The position numbers and the translations under genes were made by a program. Below, in pieces: positions 18,392 to 30,179 of a stretch of DNA of 64,000 nucleotides. The DNA is taken from positions 1,488,001 through 1,552,000 of the forward strand of contig NZ_JAYDCK010000003.1 in assembly GCF_034555965.1 (NCBI RefSeq), written 5' to 3'. The notes below the pieces were generated by a model. It was not told where the DNA came from. It worked only from the letters and a program-made list of their open reading frames with translations, and did no database searches. Source of the stretch: Aquicoccus sp. G2-2 (GTDB lineage: Bacteria > Pseudomonadota > Alphaproteobacteria > Rhodobacterales > Rhodobacteraceae). Each line of letters begins with the position of its first letter. Position 1 is the stretch's first letter.

Positions 18392-18478
18392 TCGCACGGT
18401 TCACACGTAAGCTTTGCCTTGCTCTCACTGGTAAGCCCGCTTACCATATCGACGGAGGGCAACGGAGGAGCACACACC

Positions 18479-19687
18479 ATGACTGGCGATATTCGGGATT
18501 TCGACCTGATGCGCATTGGGCCGGATTTCATCGAGAACCCGTATCCCACTCTGCACGCCCTGCGCGCTGCAAGCCCGGTGCACCACAACGCCGACGGCTC
18601 CGTTTTCCTCACCCGCCATGCCGATGTGCTCACCGTTTACCGCTCACGCGATATGATTTCCGACAAGCAGGAGGAGTTCGGCAAGAAGTTCGGCCAATGC
18701 CCGCTGCAACAGCACCACACCACCTCGCTCATCTTCAATGACCCGCCCTATCACACCACCGTGCGCAAACTGATTTCCGGCGCATTCACCCCTCGCAAAC
18801 TGGCCGAGTTCGAACCCCTGATTGACGACATCGTTGATCGCCTGCTCGACCGTGTCGAGGATATGGGCGAGCTTGACCTGATCGACAATTTCGCCAAGGT
18901 GCTGCCGACCGAAATCATCTCCTTCATGCTCGGCATCCCCGAAAGTTATCGCGCCAAGCTGCGTGATTTTTCTCTCGCCATCCTTGGCGCACTTGATCCC
19001 ATCGTGCCACAGGACCGCATGAAAGCCGGGAATGACGCGGTCGTCGAATTCAGCGAAATCCTAAGCGAGTTGATTGACCATCGCCGCGCCAACCCGGAAG
19101 GTGCCGCTCAGGGCGAAGTGCTGGAGGCGTTGATTTTTGGCGAACATGATGGCCGCACACTGACTCAGGAAGAGTTGATCCAAAACTGTATCTTCCTGCT
19201 CAACGCGGGCCATGAGACCACGACAAGCCTCGTTGGCAACTCCATCGGTATTCTGCTCGACGCGCCGGATCAGCACCGCATGTTGATCAATGATCCCACC
19301 CTGATCACAACCGCAGTCGAGGAATTTCTACGCCTGCAATCGCCGCTTCAGATCGGCAACCGGGAGGCCGCCGCCGATATTCAGCTTGAAGATCAGGTTC
19401 TGCCAAAAGGCACGTATGTGCACACGTCGATTGCCGGTGCCAATCGCGATCCGGCCGTATTCGCCGATCCCGATCGTGTCGATATCACCCGCAAACCCAA
19501 CCGCCACCTTGCGTTCATCACCGGCATCCATGTCTGCCTTGGCGCAACCCTCGCACGCATCGAAGGCCGCATTGCGCTCGGAAAATTCGTCCGCCGCTTC
19601 CCCAAACTCCAAGCAACCGGCCCGCGCCAACTTGTGCCCTTGGCGCGGTTTCGCGGTTTCGCCTCCCTGCCAATCCGGGTGCGTTGA
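18479..19687 (+). CDS. Cytochrome P450
   Basis: 402 residues from the ATG at 18479, which has a strong GGAGGAG eight bases before it. P450 hallmarks: I-helix AGHETTTSLVGN (about residues 243-254), ExxR as EEFLRL, and heme-binding FITGIHVCLGATLAR with the axial Cys. Soluble bacterial class, needing an external ferredoxin system not encoded here. Substrate cannot be told from sequence. The gene stands alone, with a convergent DUF1330 gene after it. Confidence 0.95.
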   Translation: MTGDIRDFDLMRIGPDFIENPYPTLHALRAASPVHHNADGSVFLTRHADVLTVYRSRDMISDKQEEFGKKFGQCPLQQHHTTSLIFNDPPYHTTVRKLISGAFTPRKLAEFEPLIDDIVDRLLDRVEDMGELDLIDNFAKVLPTEIISFMLGIPESYRAKLRDFSLAILGALDPIVPQDRMKAGNDAVVEFSEILSELIDHRRANPEGAAQGEVLEALIFGEHDGRTLTQEELIQNCIFLLNAGHETTTSLVGNSIGILLDAPDQHRMLINDPTLITTAVEEFLRLQSPLQIGNREAAADIQLEDQVLPKGTYVHTSIAGANRDPAVFADPDRVDITRKPNRHLAFITGIHVCLGATLARIEGRIALGKFVRRFPKLQATGPRQLVPLARFRGFASLPIRVR

Positions 19688-19726
19688 CCATCGTCTCGGT
19701 TTCCAAGGCGTTCAGGCTTGCCCCGC

Positions 19727-20146
19727 TTACCCGCCGAAGTCCTCCCCTGCGCCCAAAGGCTCCATCCGAATAAGCCGCGATGTTTTCACCGCCGCTTGCC
19801 GATGCACCATCGCCACGCGGTAATCCGGGTTTTTTATCATGCTCACGAAGGCCTCCACATTGGGGTATTCCGCGATAAAGCACAGATCCCAGCCCTCTCC
19901 CACCTGCGGGCCGATCAGCATTGCTTCCATCTTCCCACGCCAGACAATCCGCCCGCCCAACCCTTCAAGAATATGCGCCGTCTCGCGCCCGTAAGCGGCA
20001 TAGGCTTCCGCACCCGTTGCGACACGTCCATCCGGGTACTCGGCGTTTTCGCGCAGCAACACCAGATTGAGCATATGAATCGGCCCATCGCGCGGCACGT
20101 CCCGAAACGCGCGGAATTCCTCTCCAGTGAATCCCTGATAATCCAT
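19727..20146 (-). CDS. DUF1330 domain protein
   Basis: 139 residues of the dimeric alpha+beta barrel DUF1330 family: GPIHMLNLVLLRENA, YAAYGRETAHILEGLGGRI and FPNVEAF-like YPNVEAFVSMIKNPDY. The fold resembles monooxygenase/EthD-like stress proteins; no reaction is established. Single gene between P450 and the PLP enzyme. Confidence 0.88.
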   Translation of the reverse strand: MDYQGFTGEEFRAFRDVPRDGPIHMLNLVLLRENAEYPDGRVATGAEAYAAYGRETAHILEGLGGRIVWRGKMEAMLIGPQVGEGWDLCFIAEYPNVEAFVSMIKNPDYRVAMVHRQAAVKTSRLIRMEPLGAGEDFGG

Positions 20147-20291
20147 CTTCAGCCCTCCATTTCGTTACAGCCTGCGCCGGTGGCCTGCCTTGCGTCAACC
20201 GGCCCGCAGGAGTGACGCTGCGCAACACAACACCGGGGCTTGTGGCGCGCCAATGCGCGGCCCATAAAGTCAGCCAAAAGGAGCCCCGGCC

Positions 20292-21386
20292 ATGCCAGAC
20301 ATCCCCTCTGACGCCATCGACCAATCACGCCTCTACGCCATGCTGCATAACCGCTCGGGCACACTCAGCCCCGGCGATGGTGTACCCGATCCGCTTATCA
20401 TGTCCTCGGCTTTCGCCTTGTCTGCCCAGCCCGATCCAACCCGCACCTACGCCCGCACCGGCACCCCGACGGTGCAAGCAGCAGAGGCAAGATTGGCCCT
20501 TCTAGAGGACGCGCCAACACTCCTTTTCCCATCCGGTATGGGAGCTTACGGCGCGCTCCTGATGTCATCTCTCAAGGCGGGGGATCGCATCCTTCTGCTC
20601 TCCGATGGCTATTATGCCGCCCGGTCGCTCACCGATCAGGTACTCGCCCCTTTCGACATCTCGTTCGATACCGTTTCCGCCACCAATATCGCCGATGCAC
20701 CGCTTGATGGCTATGCCATGGTGCTGATCGAAAGCCCGTCCAACCCGCGTCTTGACGTCATCGACATCGCAAACCTCGCCAGCCGCGCCCATGCCGCAGG
20801 CGCACGGTTGGTTGTCGATAACACGGTTTGCACGCCGCTCTTGCAACGCCCGCTCGATCTTGGCGCCGATGCGGTGATCGTATCGGACACCAAAGCGATG
20901 GCCGGACATTCCGACTTGCTGCTCGGCCATGTCTCGACCCGCGATAATGCGTTGATGGAGCGCCTCGTGACCACCCGCAACTTCGCCGGCGCAATTCCCG
21001 CGCCGTTCGAGGCGTGGCTATTCATTCGCGGGCTGGAAACGCTTGAGTTGCGCCTTGCCGCCATGTGCGCCAATGCCCGCGCGCTCCTGCCGCTGCTTGA
21101 GGCCGCGCCGGGTGCCCAAAACATCATCTATCCAAAACCACACCCTCAGGCCTCCGACCAAGGTTTTCTCATCGGTGCAACCTTCGCCGATGCCGCCACC
21201 GCTGATCGCTTCCTTGAGCTTGCCGGCTTCACCCCGACAACCAGCTTCGGTGGGCTCCATTCCAGCGGCGACCGCCGCGCCCGCTGGGGTGATGACGTGC
21301 CCCCGGGTTTTCTGCGCCTCTCGATCGGGATCGAACCCACCGGCCCACTCTGCGCCGCCGTCGAGCGCGCGCTGGCCGCTCTTTGA
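20292..21386 (+). CDS. Cys/Met-metabolism PLP-dependent enzyme (cystathionine beta/gamma-lyase-like)
   Basis: 364 residues of the fold-type I gamma-family. The cofactor lysine is Lys201 in VSDTKAMAGHSDLLLGHV; YARTGTPTVQAAEARLA, LFPSGMGAYGA, ESPSNPRLDVIDI and VVDNTVCTPLLQRP are the standard motifs. Enzymes of this family cleave cystathionine or transsulfurate homoserine esters; the exact substrate (metC-like is favoured by length) is not resolved. GGAGCCCC before the ATG. Alone in its unit. Confidence 0.85.
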   Translation: MPDIPSDAIDQSRLYAMLHNRSGTLSPGDGVPDPLIMSSAFALSAQPDPTRTYARTGTPTVQAAEARLALLEDAPTLLFPSGMGAYGALLMSSLKAGDRILLLSDGYYAARSLTDQVLAPFDISFDTVSATNIADAPLDGYAMVLIESPSNPRLDVIDIANLASRAHAAGARLVVDNTVCTPLLQRPLDLGADAVIVSDTKAMAGHSDLLLGHVSTRDNALMERLVTTRNFAGAIPAPFEAWLFIRGLETLELRLAAMCANARALLPLLEAAPGAQNIIYPKPHPQASDQGFLIGATFADAATADRFLELAGFTPTTSFGGLHSSGDRRARWGDDVPPGFLRLSIGIEPTGPLCAAVERALAAL

Positions 21387-21452
21387 GATTTTCCAAACTT
21401 TTGCGCGTCCCGCCCGGCGACAAAGGCCCGGTAAAGTAAATCTCACACAACG

Positions 21453-21478
21453 AAAAGGGCCGCTCCGAAGAGCGGCCC
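21453..21478 (-). terminator. Terminator of tig
   Basis: A perfect 9-base-pair stem GGGCCGCTC/GAGCGGCCC with CGAA/TTCG tetraloop (21457-21478), followed on the minus strand by TTTT. It lies 24 bases after the tig stop and may also end the convergent PLP-enzyme transcript. Confidence 0.9.
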
Positions 21479-21502
21479 CGTCTCATTCCGACCGGCGTAA
21501 GA

Positions 21503-22837
21503 TCACTCGTCTTCGAGCTTTTCCACAGCCTTCTGAAGATCGTCCTTGGACACTTCCTTGTCGCTCACTTTGGCAAGCTCGAACGCGTAATCCACCACTT
21601 TGTCTTCAAACAACGGGGCGCGCAATTGCTGCTGCATTTCGGCATTTTGCTGCACGAATTCAAAGAACTGCCGCTCCTGCCCCGGATATTGCCGTGCCGC
21701 GTTCATGATCGACTGCGTCATTTCCGCGTCCGTCACTTCCACCTCTGCCTTCTGGCCCATCTCGGCCAGCAAAAGGCCAAGCTTCACCCGGCGTTCGGCC
21801 AGTTTGACATGCTCGTCCGTCGGTTCGATCTCGTCGTGGTTATGATCATGCACGTCCTTGTTGTCTTCATGCCAAAGCTGATGCGCGATCTGCTTGGCTT
21901 CCGCCTCGACAAGCGATGGCGGCAACTCGAATTTCACGGTCTTGTCCAGCGCATCAAGTAGCCCACGCTTCATCACAGCGCGCGATGCTCCTTGATATTC
22001 CGCCTCCAGCCGTTCCGCCACTTGCGTTTTCAGTGCGGCCAGATCCTCGGCCCCGAATTTCTTGGCCAGTTCGTCGTTGATCTCTGCGGCTTTCGGCGCC
22101 TTCACCTCTTTCACGGTGCAGGAGAAGACCGCCTCCTTACCCGCCAGTGCTTCCGCCTGATAATCTTCCGGGAAGGTGACTGTTACATCCTTTTCCTCGT
22201 CCGCCTTCACGCCAACAAGATTTTCCTCAAACCCCGGAATGAAGCTGTTCGAGCCAAGCACCAACGGATAATCCTCCGCCGCGCCGCCCTCGAACGCCTC
22301 TCCATCAACACGGCCGACGAAATCAATCACCACCTGATCGCCGTCCTTTGCTTTGGCCCCCTTCTTGCGCGGCTCGAAATCCTGTGCCGTCTCGGCCAGA
22401 TTCTCCAGCGCCTCGGTCACGTCCGCATCTGCGGCCTTGACGACCATTTTCTCAAGTTTGATCTTGCCCAGGTCAAGCTCGGGAATCTCCGGCAGCGCCT
22501 CGTAAGACATCGCCAGTTTTACGTCGTCACCTTCTTTCCAGTCGTCGCCCTCAACCATTTCGATTTTCGGCTGCATGGCCGGGCGGTCGCCGTTCTCTTC
22601 GAAATGCTTGCCCATGGCTTCGTCAATGGCTTCCTGCATCGCCTCGCCCAGCACACGCTGACCGAACTGCTTTTTCAGAAGCGCCATCGGCACCTTACCC
22701 TTGCGAAAGCCCTTCATCTCGACATCGGGTTGCGCTTCAAGCAGCTTGGCATTCACCTTGTCGTCAAGTTCCTGCGCCGACAGCATCATCTCATAGGCGC
22801 GTTTCAGGCCCTCGTTCAGGGTTTCGGTGACTTGCAT
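21503..22837 (-). CDS. tig: Trigger factor (ribosome-associated chaperone, PPIase)
   Basis: 444 residues from the ATG at 22837 (AAAGGACGATGAA before it); a longer frame to 22879 adds 14 unrelated residues. The ribosome-binding signature is [17 protein letters not shown] (about 43-59). The FKBP domain spans about 150-240 ([28 protein letters not shown]) and the helical chaperone domain follows, with a His-rich loop ([14 protein letters not shown]). Single gene next to tRNA-Leu. Confidence 0.97.
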   Translation of the reverse strand: MQVTETLNEGLKRAYEMMLSAQELDDKVNAKLLEAQPDVEMKGFRKGKVPMALLKKQFGQRVLGEAMQEAIDEAMGKHFEENGDRPAMQPKIEMVEGDDWKEGDDVKLAMSYEALPEIPELDLGKIKLEKMVVKAADADVTEALENLAETAQDFEPRKKGAKAKDGDQVVIDFVGRVDGEAFEGGAAEDYPLVLGSNSFIPGFEENLVGVKADEEKDVTVTFPEDYQAEALAGKEAVFSCTVKEVKAPKAAEINDELAKKFGAEDLAALKTQVAERLEAEYQGASRAVMKRGLLDALDKTVKFELPPSLVEAEAKQIAHQLWHEDNKDVHDHNHDEIEPTDEHVKLAERRVKLGLLLAEMGQKAEVEVTDAEMTQSIMNAARQYPGQERQFFEFVQQNAEMQQQLRAPLFEDKVVDYAFELAKVSDKEVSKDDLQKAVEKLEDE

Positions 22838-22945
22838 TTCATCGTCCTTTGCATATCCGGGCAGGGCGCGCCGCGGCACCCGATCAAATCCGTCGCCCTT
22901 CTAGGGTTGGCGCAAGCGCGATGCAAGCGCGAATGGCAGTAAACA

Positions 22946-23029
22946 TGGTGCGGGTGAAGGGACTCGAACCCCCACGCCAAAGGCGCCAGAACCTAAATCT
23001 GGTGCGTCTACCAATTCCGCCACACCCGC
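22946..23029 (-). tRNA. tRNA-Leu (anticodon UAG)
   Basis: 84 bases including an encoded CCA. Acceptor stem GCGGGTG/CACCCGC, discriminator A, anticodon stem CCAGA/TCTGG around the loop TTTAGGT, giving anticodon TAG (reads CUA and other CUN). The long variable arm CGCCTTTGGCG and the T-loop GTTCGAGTC are typical of leucine tRNA. Confidence 0.97.
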
Positions 23030-23169
23030 ATGTCGCGGCGGGTCATAACAAAGCCAGCGTTGCTAGGCGAGTGGGAATTCAGTTCTTTCGCACAAAAAAT
23101 GCACGACATTTACGGTTTGTTGGCATAAGCTATGAAAAAACCAAGAGGCAACTAGAGCAGGTTAGCCCA

Positions 23170-23667
23170 ATGATGAAACCCGATTTTGGGGCCGTGTGCG
23201 GCAATGCATCCGCATATTCGGCACCCGAATCTGCTTGCGGCTTTCCCGCCGGAAGCATCGTTCTGACGCTTGATGGCGAAATGCCGGTCGAGCATCTTAT
23301 GCCCGGTGATCGCATCATCGCCCGCGACTGTGGCATGACCTTGTTGCGCGATATCGTCGCGCAAACGCATAATTGTGCCATGGTGCGGGTCAAAGGCGGC
23401 TCGCTTGGCCATACCCGACCGGGCGAAGACGTGCTCTTGCCCGCCCGGCAGCGGGTGCTTTTGCGCGATTGGCGGGCACAGGCGTTGTTCGGCCTGCCGC
23501 AGGCGCTGACCTCGCTGGATGCGCTGATTGATGGGGAATTCATCTGTGACGCGGGCGAAGGTGATGTCACGCTTTACCGGCTGATCTTCGACACCCCGCA
23601 TATCCTTTATGTCGGCGGTCTGGAACTGGCCTGCTCTGGCCCGGAAACGCTCGCGCGCGCCGCGTAG
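23170..23667 (+). CDS. Hint domain protein
   Basis: 165 residues from the first of two ATG codons (23170/23173). It carries a Hedgehog/intein (Hint) module: CGFPAGSIVLTLDGEMPVEHLMPGDRIIARD is the typical N-terminal block (about 20-55), then VRVKGGSLG, DVLLPARQRVLLRDW and the C-terminal HILYVGGLELACSG. The usual catalytic first Cys is present (Cys23 in ESACGFPAGS). Many roseobacters carry such stand-alone Hint proteins; splicing or self-cleavage has not been shown and no host protein is fused here. Confidence 0.85.
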   Translation: MMKPDFGAVCGNASAYSAPESACGFPAGSIVLTLDGEMPVEHLMPGDRIIARDCGMTLLRDIVAQTHNCAMVRVKGGSLGHTRPGEDVLLPARQRVLLRDWRAQALFGLPQALTSLDALIDGEFICDAGEGDVTLYRLIFDTPHILYVGGLELACSGPETLARAA

Positions 23668-23678
23668 GTCGCCGCCGC

Positions 23679-25800
<2,122 letters not shown>

Positions 25801-25859
25801 TCGGCCCCCATCACGCCCCAAACAATTCTCATATTCTCAAACCGAAAAGGAACAAGAGA

Positions 25860-27266
25860 ATGAGCACTAAAGACGTTCTCAAAATCATCAAGGACGAAGA
25901 CGTGGAATACGTCGATATTCGCTTCACCGATCCGCGCGGCAAATTGCAACACGTCACGCTCATGGCCGATCAAGTCGATGAAGATTTCCTTGAAGAGGGC
26001 TTCATGTTCGACGGCTCGTCAATCGGCGGCTGGAAGTCCATTGAGGCCTCCGACATGAAACTGATGCCCGACACCAAAAGCGCCTATATGGACCCGTTCT
26101 ATGCCGAGAAAACGCTCTGCGTGCATTGCTCCGTGGTCGAACCCGACACCAATGAGCCCTATGAGCGCGACCCGCGCGGCACCGCCGAAAAAGCCGAGGC
26201 TTACCTGAAATCGAGCGGCATCGGCGACATCTCCTATTGGGGGCCGGAGGCCGAGTTTTTCCTGTTTGACGACGTGAGGTTTGAAAACAAGATCAATAAG
26301 GTATCCTACGAAGTTGATGCGATGGATGCGTCGTGGAATTCTAATACTGAATATGAGATGGGCAATTCCGGCCACCGTCCCGGTCTCAAGGGTGGCTATT
26401 TCCCGGTCAACCCGGTGGATGACGCACAAGACATCCGTTCGGAAATGCTCTCGACGATGAAACGCATGGGCATGAAGGTCGACAAGCACCATCACGAGGT
26501 CGCCTCCTGTCAGCACGAGCTTGGCCTGATCTTCGGCTCCCTGACCGAACAGGCCGACGAGCTTCAGAAATATAAATACGTCATCCACAACGTCGCCGCC
26601 GCCTACGGCAAATCGGCCACTTTCATGCCAAAGCCGATCTATGGCGACAATGGCACCGGGATGCACGTGAATATGTCGATCTGGAAAGGCGGCAAGCCGC
26701 TCTTTTCCGGCGATAAATATGCCGACCTGAGCCAAGAGGCGCTTTATTTCATTGGCGGCATCCTGAAACACGCCAAAACTCTCAACGCCTTCACCAACCC
26801 GGCGACCAACTCCTACAAGCGCCTGATTCCCGGCTTCGAGGCGCCGGTGCTGCGTGCCTATTCCGCCCGCAACCGTTCTGGCTGCGTGCGTATCCCATGG
26901 ACCGAGTCGCCCAAGGCCAAGCGTGTTGAAGCCCGCTTCCCCGACCCGGCGGCAAACCCTTACCTGTGCTTTGCCGCTTTGCTGATGGCCGGGCTTGACG
27001 GGATCAAGTCCAAGATTGATCCGGGCGAGGCAATGGACAAGAACCTTTACGATCTGCCCGCCGAAGAACTGGCCGATATCCCCACCGTCTGCGGCTCTTT
27101 GCGCGAAGCCCTTGATGCGCTGGAGAGCGATCATGACTTCCTGCTCGCTGGTGACGTCTTTACCCGTGATCAGATTGACGGCTACATCGCGCTGAAGATG
27201 GAAGAGGTGCAGCTTTACGAGCACACACCCCATCCGGTCGAATTCGGCATGTATTACAGCTGCTGA
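25860..27266 (+). CDS. glnA: Glutamine synthetase type I
   Basis: 468 residues, the length of GSI-beta. It makes glutamine from glutamate and ammonia. Visible motifs: [17 protein letters not shown], the metal-binding [25 protein letters not shown], the glutamate loop and the adenylylation site Tyr397 (NLYDLPAEE). This implies control by GlnE and, through it, by the P-II protein encoded just upstream. AAAGGAACAAGAGA precedes the start. Confidence 0.98.
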   Translation: MSTKDVLKIIKDEDVEYVDIRFTDPRGKLQHVTLMADQVDEDFLEEGFMFDGSSIGGWKSIEASDMKLMPDTKSAYMDPFYAEKTLCVHCSVVEPDTNEPYERDPRGTAEKAEAYLKSSGIGDISYWGPEAEFFLFDDVRFENKINKVSYEVDAMDASWNSNTEYEMGNSGHRPGLKGGYFPVNPVDDAQDIRSEMLSTMKRMGMKVDKHHHEVASCQHELGLIFGSLTEQADELQKYKYVIHNVAAAYGKSATFMPKPIYGDNGTGMHVNMSIWKGGKPLFSGDKYADLSQEALYFIGGILKHAKTLNAFTNPATNSYKRLIPGFEAPVLRAYSARNRSGCVRIPWTESPKAKRVEARFPDPAANPYLCFAALLMAGLDGIKSKIDPGEAMDKNLYDLPAEELADIPTVCGSLREALDALESDHDFLLAGDVFTRDQIDGYIALKMEEVQLYEHTPHPVEFGMYYSC

Positions 27267-27281
27267 CGCGCTCTTGCTCGG

Positions 27282-27390
27282 GGGTGGCCCGCCCATTGGC
27301 GGGCACCCACCCGTGGGTCGGCGCTATAACGGTGTTTCACCGCACGATATAGCGCCGCCCGCCCCTGCCAACAGGCGGGCACTCACCCGA
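27282..27390. repeat. GC-rich hairpin block downstream of glnA
   Basis: The 350-base gap 27267-27616 carries no gene but several stem-loops: 27282-27308 (GGGTGGCCCGCC with GGCGGGCACCC), 27320-27328 with 27348-27356 (GGCGCTATA/TATAGCGCC) enclosing a second hairpin CGGTG/CACCG, and GCCCGCC/GGCGGGC just after. The first may end glnA transcription. The order CCGTGGGT-GGCGCTA recurs in the block at 28471-28604, suggesting a shared repeat family. Confidence 0.6.
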
Positions 27391-27616
27391 CGGTGCGACA
27401 GCCATATAGATGACGCCGCCGCAACAGCGTTTCCCGGTCTATGTCCTATTCACGCCCAGACCTTGCCGGGCCCCCGTCACGAAATGCAAAACGCCCCCCG
27501 ACACTCTTTCGCCGATCCCGGCGTGCTTTGGTGATCTGCGTATTTTCCCCCTTTGCGCCCGTGCCATGGCCCGTTACCCTCACCCGAAAGTCATTTCATA
27601 TTCGGGAGTTTCTCTC

Positions 27617-28417
27617 ATGCGCATTTTCCGCCCCCTTGCCACGGCCTTTCTTGCCCTCGGCCTCGCCTCCCCCGCCCTTGCGGCTGGCTGCGGCAATTCC
27701 GCATCGGGGTTCAACGCGTGGAAGAAAAGCTTCGCACAGGACGCCAAACGCGCCGGCGTCAAGAAACCGGGGCTACAGGCGCTGGCCTCTGCCCGTTACG
27801 CCTCGCGCACCATTGCTGCTGACCGCAATCAGAAAAGCTTCCGATATTCGCTTGCCAAGTTCATGAAGATACGTGGCGTCAACACGATCATCGCGCAGGG
27901 CCGCAAGCGCAAGGCGCGCAATGCTGCCTTCTATGCGTCACTGGAACGCATCTATGGCGTGCCCGCCGGTATTCTCATTGCCATTCACGGCATGGAAACC
28001 GGTTTCGGGCATTTCATGGGCGACAGCTCAATCGTCTCGGCCATTGTCACGCTGACCTATGATTGCCGCCGCTCGGCGTTCTTCCAACCGCACGCTTTGG
28101 GCGCGCTGATGCTGGTCGATCACGGCTCGATTACCGGCGCCACCAAGGGTGCCAAACATGGCGAGCTGGGCCATACCCAGTTCCTGCCCGGCAACGCCCT
28201 GCGCTACGGTGTCGATGGCAATGGCGATGGCCGGATTGATTTTTACAATCAGGCCGATGCGCTGGCCTCGACCGCCAATTACCTGCGCGCAAAGGGCTGG
28301 CAACCGGGGAAAGGGTATCAGGAAGGGCAGCCGAACTACGCTGTGTTGAAGCAATGGAATGCCGCAACGGTTTACCAGCAATCACTCGCCATTATGGGCG
28401 CCAAGATCGACCGGTGA
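27617..28417 (+). CDS. MltB-like lytic murein transglycosylase (SLT_2)
   Basis: 266 residues from the ATG at 27617 (GGGAG upstream). A signal peptide (AFLALGLASPALAAG, cleaved about residue 23) leads into an SLT_2 domain. The catalytic Glu is in AIHGMETGFGHFMG; further family motifs are KHGELGHTQFLPGNALRYG and the EF-like DGNGDGRIDFYNQADALAS. It cuts glycan strands in the periplasm. Shorter than E. coli MltB and lacks its lipobox. Confidence 0.92.
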   Translation: MRIFRPLATAFLALGLASPALAAGCGNSASGFNAWKKSFAQDAKRAGVKKPGLQALASARYASRTIAADRNQKSFRYSLAKFMKIRGVNTIIAQGRKRKARNAAFYASLERIYGVPAGILIAIHGMETGFGHFMGDSSIVSAIVTLTYDCRRSAFFQPHALGALMLVDHGSITGATKGAKHGELGHTQFLPGNALRYGVDGNGDGRIDFYNQADALASTANYLRAKGWQPGKGYQEGQPNYAVLKQWNAATVYQQSLAIMGAKIDR

Positions 28418-28470
28418 GGCGGACCTCGAGCAGTCACCATAAATGCGGCCTTCGACACGCCCGACTACCA

Positions 28471-28604
28471 GGGCGAGCGCCCGTCCGTGGGTGGGCGCTA
28501 CCACCGCATTTCATAGCACTTTATGGTGCCGTCTCCATCCAGCCTCCATTCAGATGGGAACGCTGCAAAAGCGTCCGCCCTTCGGGACGGACGGGCGCTC
28601 GCCC
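28471..28604. repeat. Long inverted repeat in gap 28418-28845
   Basis: Perfect 18-base arms (28471-28488 and 28587-28604, GGGCGAGCGCCCGTCCGT and its complement) are 98 bases apart. Inside, GCGCTACCACCGCATTTCATAGCAC resembles in plan the GGCGCTATA hairpin after glnA. The remaining gap to 28845 shows no gene. Confidence 0.65.
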
Positions 28605-28845
28605 GGCGGCGCTGCGCGCCTTGCTCCGGGCGGGGTACCATGCCAGAGCCACGTGCAAACCGCCGCCAGCCTTGACAGAACCCCCACGCCTTCCTATCTG
28701 CTGGCATCGTGGTGCAGGCCCCTGCCGTCCGCAGGCCATTGGCCCTGGTGAAGCCCTGCAATACTCTCCTCCTCTCTGACCCGCCGGTCATGAGTGGGCG
28801 GCAACGCGGACCCCGTCACGCCCGAATGACCACGGGAGCAGATAG

Positions 28846-29280
28846 ATGAATACGCAAATTCCCTCGCCCGATGGGCTGAAGGCGCAGGCAAAACGCCTGC
28901 GCGACGCCATGGCCCAATCCGGCACGCCTCTCAACCATTCCGCGGCCCTCGAAGCCGTGGCACGCCAACACGGGTTCCGCGACTGGAACACCGCGCAAGC
29001 GGCCGCGAAACAGCAGCGCCCCAACCCGCGCTGGCAGATCGGTCAGGCGGTGCATGGCCGTTACCTTGGCCACACCTTCACCGGCCACATCAAGGCCGCG
29101 ACCGAAAATTCCGGCGGCTATTGGCGCTTGACGCTGATCTTTGATGAACCGGTGGACGTGGTGACGTCGAAATTGTTCTCGTCGTTCCGCCGACAGGTGA
29201 AATGCCTGATCAACGGTCAGGGCGTCACCCATGAGCGCACATCGGATGGCACACCGCATATGGTGCTGTTCGCGTCATAA
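28846..29280 (+). CDS. Glyoxalase superfamily protein (Glyoxalase_8-like)
   Basis: 144 residues. The N-terminal stretch DGLKAQAKRLRDAMAQSG...HSAALEAVARQHGFRDWNTAQAA is the family's conserved start, in which HGFRDWNT is diagnostic; a beta-rich C-terminus follows (WRLTLIFDEPVDVVTSKLF). No metal site of classical glyoxalase I is apparent, and the biochemical role is unknown. GGAG is well placed before the ATG. Confidence 0.75.
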   Translation: MNTQIPSPDGLKAQAKRLRDAMAQSGTPLNHSAALEAVARQHGFRDWNTAQAAAKQQRPNPRWQIGQAVHGRYLGHTFTGHIKAATENSGGYWRLTLIFDEPVDVVTSKLFSSFRRQVKCLINGQGVTHERTSDGTPHMVLFAS

Positions 29281-29298
29281 CCAAAGCCGGGGCGTGGT

Positions 29299-30042
29299 TC
29301 AGCCGCGCCCCGGTACATTCGCCTTGTGCAGCACAAAGGTATGGATACCAAACACCACCGCCTTGGTTTTCGCCAACCGCCGCAAGGTTTGCAGTTCTGA
29401 GCGCAGATAGGGTGCCTCTTTCGCGTGGCGCTCTGCCCGGCGACCATTTTCGCGGCGCGGCTGATGCAGGCTCGCATCTTCATACCAAAGCGCGTTGAAC
29501 CGCCACAAGGGCCGCCCCGGCTGTACCCCGTCGCAAAGCCGCTGCACCCGCCGCGCGATATCTGCATCGTAAGGGGCGACCGGCACATGAATGCCGATCA
29601 AGCTGCGCATGAATTTTTCTTCCAGCGACCAGCTTGCCGGGAAACACAAGCATGCCCCGACCAGCACATGCTCGTCCCCGCGCTTATCAAGCAGACAGAG
29701 ATCCTCCTGGCAAAGCCGCCCTACCGTTGCCAGCGGGTCATCACGGCAAAGCACAACCGTGCCCCCATCGGGGCGGGTAATGGTATCGCCGGAGCGCGAG
29801 AACCCCGGCAAGGCCAGCACCGCCGCGACCACCTCATCGAGCAACTCTTCGGCCATGTCCCGCGCGCTTTCATCAAGCACGATCACCGCCGCGCGATGCC
29901 CTTCGATCAACCGTTCACGCTCGGCCATCTGTCCGGCATAGGCCTCATCAACCCTCAGCCATTGCTCGGGATCAAGCGGCGCAATCCCCGGCAGCGGGCG
30001 CGGGGCAAGCGGGTCATATGGCAGGCGCTCTTGCAGGATCAT
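29299..30042 (-). CDS. DUF3445 heme-dependent oxidative N-demethylase-like protein
   Basis: 247 residues of DUF3445 (HODM alpha-subunit-like). Landmarks: VDEAYAGQMAERERLI, LCLLDKRGDEHVLVGACLCFPASWSLEEKF, GRPLWRFNALWYEDASL and RSELQTLRRLAKTKAVVFGIHTF. Related DmmA is a subunit of dimethylamine monooxygenase; this gene lacks dmmBC neighbours, so substrate remains open. It is divergent from dddP with 137 bases between starts, suggesting a shared control region. Confidence 0.85.
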   Translation of the reverse strand: MILQERLPYDPLAPRPLPGIAPLDPEQWLRVDEAYAGQMAERERLIEGHRAAVIVLDESARDMAEELLDEVVAAVLALPGFSRSGDTITRPDGGTVVLCRDDPLATVGRLCQEDLCLLDKRGDEHVLVGACLCFPASWSLEEKFMRSLIGIHVPVAPYDADIARRVQRLCDGVQPGRPLWRFNALWYEDASLHQPRRENGRRAERHAKEAPYLRSELQTLRRLAKTKAVVFGIHTFVLHKANVPGRG

Positions 30043-30179
30043 CCGCCATCCTTAAGCAGCGCCGCCCGTCCGCGCAATCCCCGCCGGATTGCCCAAAAGC
30101 GGCGATTTCGCGTCGCCACCGGGCAAGCAGCGCCGCAGCAGCTTATCCCACCATGCCCACAGCAACCGGAGGCCGCCCC

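Noticed and set aside
22849-23169. Upstream extension of the Hint gene across the tRNA
   Set aside because: It would run antisense through tRNA-Leu, lacks a ribosome site, and is unrelated to Hint proteins; the start at 23170 is better.
26019-27296. 425-codon minus-strand frame opposite glnA
   Set aside because: Antisense shadow of glutamine synthetase.
27267-28845. CRISPR-like array in the hairpin-rich gaps
   Set aside because: The repeats are inverted and irregular, not direct repeats with even spacers, and no cas genes are near.
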